DNA of 64,000 nucleotides. Source: Curvularia sp. ZM96. Its lineage: Eukaryota > Ascomycota > Dothideomycetes > Pleosporales > Pleosporaceae. This document shows, piece by piece, positions 47,331 to 56,992 of the stretch. Both the position numbers and the translations under genes were made by a program. The number at the start of each line of letters is the position of its first letter. Position 1 is the first letter of the stretch. The notes beneath the pieces were generated by a model, which saw only the letters and a program-made list of their open reading frames with translations, was not told the origin of the DNA and ran no database searches. The DNA lies in assembly GCA_022457065.1 (NCBI GenBank), contig JAJGBQ010000001.1:5270001-5334000 (forward strand), written 5' to 3'.

Positions 47331-48652
47331 GAATTTTAACGCCTCAATCAGCTTAGTATAGGGCTAGTGTACCGCTGTTTTGATTTTATCGCAGTCTGTC
47401 GTCGCTTGTGCCCAATCCCTCTTTTTTTTCTTGCCGTCTTCGCGTTTCCTTGCTTTTGATTCAAAGCGAAAGGGTCCGAAGTATATACGGTACGTACGTA
47501 TGTATACACGTATACGTATCCTCCTCTGCTTGCGGTCTTACGTAGCCTAGTCAGTTTATCGTACGTTAGATGTATGTATGTACTAGGTAGTGCCTTGCTT
47601 GATCGGTTTTTTCTCTCTCTTAGTCTTGACATCTCACCGATAGATTAAGTTCCCCGTATGTGATATGAGGTGCGAGCATGATCGCATGGTTTGCCTTGGC
47701 ATAGGGTGTGTGTGAGAAAGACGGCCACAGTTCCAGACAACCAACGAACAACCAATCCCCGTATTCCCACACACACACAGACTTCACTTCATCTCGTCTC
47801 CCTAGCCTTTGCAAAAACAGTGTATAGTAGATCCATCAACCACACATTTCACGGCCCTACTCACGGCATAAAATCACAAGTCACACACCCCGCCGTGGTG
47901 GTGTTTTTTTTTTCTTCTTTGCGCCCACCCACCCCCCGAAATCCTCTCCACCCGAACAACAACAACCCCTGTCTCACCCCTCAACCAATCACCAGCCCCG
48001 TAATCCTGGTCCCCAAAGGAATAACACCCTGGACCCATTTTCTTCCGTGCGTTGCGAAATAGCCGAGAACAAGAAAGGGTAAGGCGAGGCCCAACTGCAC
48101 TGCATGGCATGCGTTACGATTGTCTGTACCCGACGCACGCGATGCTAGGGAACGATGACACGTAACGCCCTTTTTTCATATTGGTGATCCACATTCACAC
48201 ATGCGCATCCACATGCGATGGCTAGTTCGGCCGCCTGTAGTCCGTGTGTGGCTGTGGCTGTACGCAGATGATACTGACGATATCGAAGATGGCAAGATGA
48301 GGGGATGAGGATGGGCGATTGAGCGGGAGGGAAAGTTTATCATGGAAAAATAAAAAGGAAAAGGAAATGGGTCAGGGTCTGCTTACGAGGCGGATGGATG
48401 GGTGGATGGGTGGAGAGGCACGGCTGAGGGAAGCAAAAGGAAAAAGCGTAAGAAAGGAATGAGGAGAGAAAAGTGGAGGAAAGAGGGGTTGAGAAAGATT
48501 ACCACTACTATGTTACTTACAGATCCATATCATCCCTTTGGGAACGAATGTGCATGTGGACGTAGAGACAATGGGCAGAGCATCTCTGCCCGTCTAACGT
48601 AATGTACATGTCACTGTGTCTTTGTTGGGGAGGTTTGCGAGACTGAAGACTG

Positions 48653-48682
48653 GGGCGTTCTCTCTGTCTAGAGAGAACGCCC
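48653..48682. repeat. Perfect 13-bp inverted repeat with 4-nt loop
   Basis: GGGCGTTCTCTCT and its exact reverse complement are separated only by GTCT. If transcribed it would form a strong hairpin. It lies in gene-free DNA about 4.7 kb past the transcription factor. Confidence 0.85.
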
Positions 48683-49547
48683 TTGGATGCTAACGCATCT
48701 GGGGTTGTCTGCTTTGCCTTGCCCAGCAGCCACATGCCAAGACCCGGGCATGCATGTGTAATATGCCTTCTAAGACAGCCACACATGGACGCGAGGAAAA
48801 AGCAAACCAAAAGATGCGAGATGAGCGGTGAAAATTGCTAACACTCGCATGTTTTTCCCGGGCCAATCGCCTGGTCTTTCTGTTCGGTACTGATTGAGCA
48901 GATGTGATGCAGGGCAGGTTAGGGTTCGCGCATGGGATGGTGTGGTGTGGTGTGCTGGGGTCACTGGTAGAGTGGACAGCAGAGCACGCAGGGCGTAGTA
49001 TGAATAGGCTAACGCGCCACTAGGCTATGCATCTATTGTATGTATTTCATGCAGATACATTGCAGCGGAAAGCAAAAGAGGGTATCGATCACGCAATGGC
49101 TTTCCCCGCGTTTGAGTCTCTCATGTCGTCTAGGCCAAATACAAAAGCATTTGCTATTTGTTGTTTGGATCAGACCCTGTAAAGTCGTTGTACGTAGGGA
49201 AACGCCTTTCCCTTTTCCCATTCATATAGAACTTAGGTGGACAGAGATTGCATTGACAACTCACCAGTTCAACCCTTATCTACTGCACAACTGTCAGTTA
49301 TTTTGATAGGTACAATGTCTTTGTTGCTCGACTTGAAAACTTACACTATGCGCGGTTAGTCTAATGCAAACGTGGGGTATACTACACATGCCAGCCATGT
49401 TAGTCCACTATGCACAGTATTATGACAAGTAATTTTTGTAAGTTTATGTATTATTATGCAACTGTCGGCTCGGGAAGCTATCTACAATGTAGCACCCTCT
49501 ACGCCTTGCTCCGTCAGTCATACGCAATGCGTGTCGCTCATGCTCAG

Positions 49548-49680
49548 ACGGTATTTCGGGGTATAATCGTGAAGTAAACAAAGAAAAAGCTGCATCTCCA
49601 GCACAACGTGTGCCTTCCTTCGTAGTATCGAGGGCATAATCGTACAGTAAAGAAAGGAAAAGCCTTGTCTCCGGCATTGT
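49548..49680. repeat. Degenerate tandem duplication, about 60-70 bp per copy
   Basis: Two adjacent segments share the order GTAT-TCG-GGG-ATAATCGT-AGTAAA-AAAG-AAAAGC-TCTCC-GCA with substitutions and small indels. Similar partial duplications around the string GCACCAACGCTGAC occur at about 49847 and 50114. Origin unknown. Confidence 0.5.
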
Positions 49681-50059
49681 GAATAGCGGTGGGGCAGAGC
49701 GCTAGAGACCATCGGGCGGGAAAAAACCGTGTTTCGCTCGTGGAAGGGACCAGATAAAAGCAAAGAGTATTAGTGCAAGTGTAATATAGTCAAGAGGCAG
49801 ACCATATATAAGTCAAGGCCGGATAGGATCAATGACCAGACGGGCAGCACCAACGCTGACATGAACCAGATAACTCGGGGCAACCGGCTTAATCTTTGAG
49901 ACCTCGAGTCTTATGAGCTTGATGGTCCTGTACGGCTCATAGGGTTTGGAAACCCATTGGCACGCGCAAGAGCGTCAAGCATTCTCGAGTCGTTCTGAGT
50001 ACCGGCCAAGGAGTACTGAGAAAACATGACAAGCCAGCAGAAGGCCAGGTAGAGTCGAC

Positions 50060-50076
50060 ATATATATATATATATA
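50060..50076. repeat. Short (AT)n repeat
   Basis: About eight AT dinucleotides just past the 3' end of the RGG-tailed protein gene. Confidence 0.8.
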
Positions 50077-50153
50077 CCAGAAAGCTCAAGGACGGGTAGA
50101 CCCCGGCGGGCTGCACCAACGCTGACCAAGATATGGCAGCGCTGTCAACCAAC

Positions 50154-52142
50154 TTAGCGCCTCCTGAAGCCACCACTGCCTCCGAAGCCACCACGGCCTC
50201 TGAAGCCACCACGGCCCCTGAAAACACCATGGCTCAGCCTCGATCCCATGCGCCTGGCGTTGTTCCGAGTCTCACGCAGTCTTTCAAAGATCCCACGAGT
50301 CCGGGCATTAGAACGATGCTCACCCGCTGTGATTGTCGTTGCAGGCTGTGCGGGAGCAGCGCCCAGATCGCTCATGTGTACGTCTGGGTTGGTTGGAATC
50401 ATGTTCGGAACCTCTGGTGCAGTCTGTCGACTGTATGTTCCCGATGGTATTGGATTCGCAGGCCACATGTTGGCTGATGGCTCTTGTTGCTGACCAGGCA
50501 CTTGCGAGAACGTGCCATTCTGTTGGTGTGGGAACAAGTCGTAGCCAACATTCTGCTCCTGCATCTCAAAACCGGCGGTAGCGTTGTAGTCATCGTTGTC
50601 TCTCCACACGTTAGAGTGAAATTCGTTCCACTCCGCGTCGTAGTTAATGTCCTCCCTCCACTGCGCATCATAGTTATAGTCCTCCCTCCAGTCCCGGGGA
50701 GCGTCAAGCCCACAGTACGTGGCGGCGATGAAGGAGTCAACGCTGGAACTATACGAGGCGCCTGAGGGTACACGGCCAAGAGGCTCGCAGAGCCACCAAT
50801 CCTCGACCCAGCGGTCTAGTTCTTCTCGCTGCGCGTCCGTCATGCTGTCAAATCGAGAGTGGGTGGCGTTAGCAGCGGAGTTTCTCCTCGAGGACGATGC
50901 AGGTGGATTCGCGTTGACGTAGGTTCCAGCGAGGTTTTGTGTGTCGACCTGTGTTGAAGAACTGGCTTGGTAAGGGACATAAGGGGCACGCGTGTGAAGG
51001 CCATTGATAGGTGTATAGCCTTGAGTTGAGGAACTGGGCTGGTAAGGGACACGCGTGTGGAGACCGTTGATAGGCGGGTAGTTCTGGATTGAAGAACTGG
51101 GTTGATATGGGACACGCGTATGGAGGCCATTGATGTGCGGGTAGATGTCATTGACAGGCGCATGGGGGCTATTGGCGGGCGCGTCAAGGCCATTGACAGG
51201 CGGGTAGAGGCCATTGACAGGCGTGTGAGGACTGTTGACAGGTGCAGAAACGCCATTAACAGGTGTATGGGGACGATGGACAGGCGTATAGAAGCTATTG
51301 GCGGGCGCATGGAGACCGTTGACAGGCGCATAGTCGCCATTGACAGGCACACCACGTTGAGGATGCTCAGGACCCAAGGCCCCATAGACAGCGCCGTTGG
51401 CTCGGGTACGATCGCCCAAGACCTCACCGAGCTCGCCGTTTAGGTCTCTGGGTGTAAAGTCGACTCGGTAGAGAGAATCAGCGTCATCTGGCTCTGAGGC
51501 GGTATGGTCGCCGTTGGTCATAGGCTGCTCGTTGTTGTCTCTTGCGGGCGAGTCCGCTCCTCCTCTCAGACAAACGCGTATTGGCGGTGCTTGTAGGTTG
51601 TTGTCCCGAGTACGAGTGCCTGAATAATGGGAGTTAGTTTATGAGAGTCTGTGCCATCTGTCTAGCAGCCAACAACCCCGGAAACAGAACCAGAGTCTTG
51701 CATAGAATTACAACGTACCTTGAAAGCTATTCTGACGATATGCTGGTAGACGAAGGCTTGCACCCAAGACAGATGGTGCCTGATGCGGCTCTGTCGAGCC
51801 ACTACCAAAGGCGTCGTGTCCACCAGTGCTGGGGTCTGCACGCATAGTGGAAGACGCGAACGCCTGACCTGCGAATGCGGTCTGAGCATATCTGTCGCCT
51901 TGATTCGCCAGTGGCAGAAACGTGCGAGGAAACATTCTCACTGGATAGTCCAACAGCGCAGCCTGGTTCCCACCCAGGTCGGGTCTGCTCACGAAGCTCC
52001 GACTACGAACAGAAGCGGCTTCTGATGCAGGATATATACCAAAAGGCATGAGACGTGCACCTTCTGCCGTGTATGTGGGGTGACTCTGTTCTGAGCATCC
52101 GGGTATGTCTTCCGCCCGTAAACACATAGACTTCGATCGCAT
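50154..52142 (-). CDS. Repeat-rich hypothetical protein with C-terminal RGG box
   Basis: Two exons (52142-51719, 51619-50154; 99-bp intron) give 629 aa from the ATG at 52142. The middle (about residues 205-310) is built from imperfect tandem repeats of about 11 residues (NGLHAPANSFYTPV-like, alternating PVN and APAN), then three copies of a longer unit (INGLHTRVPYQPSSSTQ). A region with DYNYDAQWREDINYDAEW follows, and the protein ends in GRGGFRGRGGFGGSGGFRRR, an RGG/FG box of the kind that binds RNA or undergoes arginine methylation. There is no known folded domain, signal peptide or helix. An upstream spliced exon in the same frame is cut off from this frame by one TAG at 52155-52157, so the real protein may be longer. 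RNA-binding or condensate-forming behaviour is only a suggestion from the tail. Confidence 0.6.
51121..51360 (-). repeat. Coding minisatellite of about 33 bp units
   Basis: Roughly seven imperfect copies of a 33-bp unit (core ATTGACAGGCG on the plus strand) encode the 11-residue repeats of the RGG-tailed protein. The reading frame is kept across all copies, which suggests expansion under coding constraint. Confidence 0.75.
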
Positions 52143-52154
52143 CACCGCAGGCGC

Positions 52155-52800
52155 CTAGTCCAAACGGAGTTGTCTGATCACAGTGTTAGCTATTCAGTAA
52201 GAAACAGAGGATGAGAACATACCTTAGTGCACTGATTCTGTCGACGGTGGCAAGTGAGGTTGCAGTGATGTGTTTGTTTTGTGGCCGTTGGACTACGCCG
52301 CGGCGACTAGGTCTCCCCGTAGGCGGCCTATTAAGTGTAGGAGAAATGAATGTGGTCATCACATGTGCTTGTCTTGTTGGTGTAATGGATGAGCCTGTGA
52401 GTGACTTCGGCTGCTGTGTTTGCTTCCGCGTCGAGTCTTTTCCAAGTGGCCTGAAGTAGCGGCGGAAGCCTAGCAGGATAGCTAGGAGGCTGTCTGAAGT
52501 GGAGCCTTTATGGCGGTGGACACACGAAGATGACGCCGCACTAACGTTCTGCAAACATTCAGGGCCAGAATCGATTTTCTGACTGACAGACCCAAGTTCT
52601 CTTTCACACTGCGAATACGACGCTCGCTCCGCTTCCGATCTCCCAAAAGTCTCTCCGTATGATTGTTCACGAACCGTCGTCTTAGCGACTGCGAGCAGTA
52701 GGCCGATAACGATAGCAAGAGGAGTGGCTACAGTTGGTATACTGCATGAAGATGTAGAATGGTATGATGCGTAAGGCGAAACGATGTACGGTTGTCAAGT
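52155..52800 (-). CDS. Candidate upstream exon ending at an in-frame TAG
   Basis: A frame of about 190 codons runs open on the minus strand from about 52800 to a splice donor after 52223. A textbook 49-bp intron follows (52222-52174: GTATGT, GCTAAC branch, CAG end). Across the splice the frame continues as QLRLD and stops at TAG (52157-52155). The same frame then reopens after four codons into the ATG of the 629-aa protein. The exon encodes a hydrophobic segment (TVATPLAIVIGLLLAVA) and then a Ser/Arg-rich, disordered region. No ATG begins the frame; the first in-frame one is internal (MTTFISPTLN, near 52350), so a 5' exon is missing from my model or the gene is broken. Readings: a separate small gene, a single gene with a nonsense codon, or readthrough. 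Confidence 0.4.
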
Positions 52801-52850
52801 AGTACTGACAGTAGCAACCAGAGATCAATACACCTGCTTCTGTCCAGCGA

Positions 52851-53702
52851 TCAAGGGGGTACCTCCTTCCCGTCCCAGTCCCAGCACCTCCCTCGTCCTT
52901 CGATCCCCACTTCCTTGATGACATCGAGAAGTCGTTCGGCCACCCACTCGCGCTCAAACAACTTGTCCTTCTTAACATTGCCCCAGAACTCCTTGCTCAG
53001 GCCAGTCCTGACCGTGCCTGGATGCAAGGCCACCGCCATGGCGTTCTCACCAGAAGCAGTGCGAAGGTGGTTATCAAACGTTTTCACTGTTTGGTTTACG
53101 CCTGCTTTAGACGCGCGATAACTATACCACCCCCCAAGGCGGTTGTCGCCAATACTGCCAACCCGGGCCGACATAACAGCCGTGGTGGCTACGTTTGGCA
53201 GACCCTCCATACCACCTTGATCTCTGCCAATGGTGTGAGACTTCCTAGGCAGGAAGGACGAGAAGTGTTTGAGCATCAACATCGGGCCCAGAGTATTGGT
53301 TCGAAAAGTCAACAACGCATCGTCCGCGTTGATTTGGGCAGGGGATTTCTCTGGAAAGAGTATCCCAGGAACTATGAAGGCAAGTTGAAGCTTACTTGAG
53401 CTGTCGTTGAACTGCTCTCTACAGGCAGCGGCTGCGTCCGCTATGCTCTGTTCGTCTTCCTTGTGTCAACCGGTATCTAACCTGTAATCTAGGCGCAGCC
53501 CCTACATACCTAGAACATCGAGCTTCAGCACGTTCAGCCTATTTTCATCCACATCCAGACCATCGAGAAGCTCTTCTTTAGTTTTGTCGAGGTCCTTCCG
53601 CGCCGTCGCAATCACCGGCGCACTTGTCGTCTGCAAGACTCGTCTCGCCAGCGCGAAACCAATGCCTCGCGAGGCTGGCGATACCAGCGACCATGGTGGC
53701 AT
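52851..53702 (-). CDS. Short-chain dehydrogenase/reductase (C-factor-like)
   Basis: Two exons (53702-53510, 53455-52851; 54-bp intron) give 265 aa. The cofactor motif is the variant SPASRGIGFALARRV (Gly-rich turn SxxRGIG instead of TGxxxGIG), followed by APVIATARKDLD. The catalytic part is in order: a Ser-containing segment (MSARVGSIGDNRLGGW) and YSYRASKAG, the YxxxK pair. LHPGTVRTGLSKEF is the usual substrate-side loop. This is the classical SDR layout closest to C-factor/sniffer-type carbonyl reductases common in filamentous fungi. The substrate is unknown. The acceptor was selected to give LDVLDEQSIADAA, which restores the expected DVxD turn. Confidence 0.85.
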
Positions 53703-54888
53703 TTTCGCTCGTCAAATATACAAAGGGCAGAATTGAGCATGGTGAGGAAACTGTTCTTATGCTACAAGGGCTCGTGAGAGTTTGTCTCGCCCAGACACGA
53801 TCTATGATGCCATACTTGACTCGTCGATCGGCTAGCCCGATTTAAATAAGTTTGCATGTTCCTCGCCCACTTCGGTAACACCATTACTGACTTGGGTAAT
53901 TTTTGCCTTCTCAGAAAGGTCTAGGGTACCTTTCTTAATTGTGGTTGTATTTCACAATGTCATATTTTCGCATCTTGTACAATGGCCATTGTGCGTGCGC
54001 TGTACGGTAATGTAGCACCAAAGTGTATATTTCATTTGCCTTTACCGACTTCGAAGGATAGGTAACGTAAATCCCTTTGTAACGGAACACTATTCTTTAA
54101 GCAAGCAGATAAGAGGCATAGAAATTCACTTAAAGATATCCATAAGCTTGTATTATTTCTACTCGCATACAGTCTACATATAACTAATGCTTGGATAGAA
54201 AAATACGTAGTAGTGCAGCCATCTATCGTCGATCTGCTGGCGGCAACATTTTTTTGCCTCGATTACCAACTAGGCTTACAGAATTATTTTACTCTAAATT
54301 TTCTCGTCGGGGGTACTATGCCATGCTCTAGATATAAAGGTCTCAGACCCTTGTCTTAAAATGCTAGATAATAGTCTATAGTGATAATCAGAAAGTTTCT
54401 TCGTCGCGGAAGCGATGAGCAAAATTTGCGACAAGAGCTTAGCGTGACGAGCCAAGCTTTATCATCTAAAACATATTCACTTGGCCTTACCCTTGATCAG
54501 TCATGTAACCTTTTCTTCTAGCACTTTCCATTAGACTCTGTTCAATTACTGGCACAACCAGGAGGGACATCCATAACACATTGTTTAGAATTACAATTGC
54601 ATCTGGTTGACCCACTATGCGTCTTCTGAAACACAAATATGACGATAAATACAGTTTAACGTAGTTTGTAGTTAGACAATGCTATCCCACATTGTGCCAT
54701 CTTGCCTCACAACTAGGGCGCAGACCACAAAGAGGCTGACTACTTGGCAGATTTGGAAAAAGATACGAGCAAGATCAAGGCAGGATACTGAAAAAATAAG
54801 TTCTGTGGGGGCTAACCTGCTAAAAGTAGCTTCCACTACTTCATCTACACCCCTGTTCGGCAAGACCGCTGCATAGCTCCCAAATGCT
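53703..54888. other. AT-rich gene-free tract
   Basis: About 1.2 kb. From roughly 53870 to 54670 the sequence is clearly richer in A+T and in TA dinucleotides than the left part of the window, and it has no open frame of note. It could be a decayed, RIP-mutated repeat, but no terminal repeats or transposase remnants are recognisable. Confidence 0.5.
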
Positions 54889-55683
54889 TTACCAGCCATG
54901 AATCACACAGCCTTTCTTACATTTCTTGCACCTTGCTTGCAATAGTTCCATCGGTTGATGCGAGCAACATGATTGACAATGCCCATATACAGGATCGCTA
55001 ACATAGCACCTCAATAAATCTTTTGTGAAGTCGGGAATTTCAGAGAGGATCTTGTCGTACATTTCCGAGGCTTCCTTGTTCCTGAGAATTTCTGGCAAAC
55101 GCTTTCGGACAGCTATGTAGGCCGTGTGGCGCAGCCGTCTGATACTAGAAGGGGTGGTTTCATAAACATCTCGGAGTGACACTAGAAGCTCCAGTGTTTG
55201 TGATGTGGTGCACCTAGAAGAGTACTTTTCTGCAGCTAAAGTTTTCAAACCTGGAATGTCGTACTGGTCTGCAAGTGCAAACATTCTGGCGTGGAGTTGA
55301 AGTAGAGATAGGTCCGCATCCTCTGGCAGGCAGTCATCATACTCGGAGTCGTAGAAGAAGTTGACCAGCTTCTTCAGCTCTATGTAGTTCACGTGATTCA
55401 TCTGTATAATGCCCGTAAACTCCTCCTAGTACCGTCTTAGCAGTGAATGGAACCCCATGCGATGGCACTAACTCACCTCGAATCCTCCGGTGCATGCTTT
55501 GTAGAATACCTTGGATTGAGCACACACAATAATACGGTGAACTTGGAAGCTTTCGACATCATGGCCGAGCACAAGGTCAGAAAATTCGCCACGATCTCGC
55601 AACCTGTCCGTTGTTAATACCGTGTGAAGCAAGAGATCGTACTTCCTACGCAGAGATGGATAAGGGGAGTTGATCGCTAGCAT
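54889..55683 (-). CDS. Small BTB/POZ domain protein with Cys-rich tail
   Basis: Two exons (55683-55477, 55425-54889; 51-bp intron) give 247 aa; an alternative acceptor 3 bp on gives 246. The BTB fold is visible: GEFSDLVLGHDVESFQVHRIIVCAQSKVF (about residues 33-62), then VNYIELKKLVNFFYDSEYDD and ADQYDIPGLKTLAAEKY, the typical alpha-helical end of fungal BTB proteins. The tail carries a cluster of cysteines (HCQSCCSH ... RCKKCKKGCVIHGW) that could bind zinc. Such small BTB proteins are expanded in Dothideomycetes and have no known function. The gene lies between two AT-rich gene-free tracts. Confidence 0.8.
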
Positions 55684-56992
55684 CACAAATATACGTCGCC
55701 ATGCGATCCATCAGATCAGCTAATTGTCAGCTGGATGTGCTGAACTTCAAGCCGATGGTAAAGATGGGAGAGTCAGTTTGCTGTTGTGCAGTTATACAGA
55801 TACCCCGCATTTTCCTCCACAGGCGTGAGAGTGCATCCGCTGTCGTTAGTACGACCTAAGCAAATGAGCGCGGTGGACTAAAGCTAGCTGCAGAGGCAGA
55901 TCAAGGCCAATCGGATACGAGGAAACGTGTTTGGAAGCGTACAGCCCAGCTGATGTAGAACAGGATGCGCTAGAAATCTAAGCACCAATCGATCCAACGC
56001 TGGAATCATGAAAAGCGCCCGAGGCCCGAATGTAGTGATGCGATGGAACACATAATTACCTAGCACTACTCGTACTACAAGGATTCCATAGGCGTAAAGT
56101 CGTTTCATAGATTTGCTATCGCTCTGCTTATCTTGATGTCTACTTACCATCGCACTTGACCTTTTGGGTTGTTATTATCACTATAATGCTTACCTAGTAA
56201 GCTTTAGGCGTTAGGTTACTTGTTATTTTAAGCTTATCTGTATTAAGCCAGCTCAGCAGTTATAATTATGTTAGCACTGCTGATTAGTGTATTAAATACG
56301 GAGGTACTAGACTGTATGACGACCACGCATGAATCAGTCCACAAACTAGCCCCTGTAGCTAGCGAGCAGGCCTAAACGATTCTATTAAATATAAAGTTGA
56401 ATATAGAAGGGATTGGTATATTACGACTAATAGAAATAATAGGGGTGGCCTTGTAGATCGTGAGGCGCATTATTAAGATAAAGTAGGCTTCTTCGCATAT
56501 CTGGAAAGAAGGTGTCTACATTACTATAACTTCTAGGTATATTGGTACACATAGACCGACTTAGAATCAATTCTGGTATATACTTAAATAGGCTAATATA
56601 ATTGTTATGATGTCGGTAGGCCATAATACTGCTGCAAAGCTAAAGTACCTGCAATTTTGTCTATCACGGCGGTTGTCCCGTCACGAAGGGATGTACGTTA
56701 GGTCATTAATATCTGAATCACGATTTTTGTAATAGGGTTCCCAGAATCCAGTTCTCCTCATGCGTGGTATTCGGTCCTCTTCAAGGCTTCGTTCACCCCG
56801 CCTTGCAGTAGCTTCAATGGCGTTGTTATTCGATACGAAGACCAATGGCAATAAGAGGTTGTAGCGCAGTATATCTGACTGCTGATGGAGCTCCAGTGCT
56901 CAATTTGAGCTACGCTCAAGCTGAGTCAGCCAACAGAGGCTCGGTGTAACCACTTAGACTTGCTAGGATCATGCGGATGCGAGTGGAGTACT
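55684..56992. other. AT-rich tract with RIP-like decayed repeat
   Basis: 1.3 kb without a supported gene. The part at about 56160-56640 is extremely A+T-rich and TA-rich, with fragments such as CTATTAAATATAAAGTTGAATA, and contains stop codons in all frames. This is the look of a transposon remnant after repeat-induced point mutation, but no family can be named from sequence alone. Confidence 0.5.

Larger units (their letters stand above)
43938..50153. other. Gene desert, right flank of the Zn2Cys6 gene
   Basis: 6.2 kb with no gene I can support. T-rich stretches at 44280-44860 probably belong to the transcription factor's 3' UTR. CT-rich runs lie at 46600-46720 and 47260-47330, and dinucleotide and tetranucleotide repeats at 47110 and 47500. 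A perfect hairpin lies at 48653-48682 and a degenerate tandem duplication at 49548-49680. No conserved protein motif was found on either strand. Confidence 0.5.

Noticed and set aside
49911..50230. Minus-strand frame encoding repeated VVASEA
   Set aside because: It is the wrong-frame reading of the RGG-box codons of the 50154-52142 gene.
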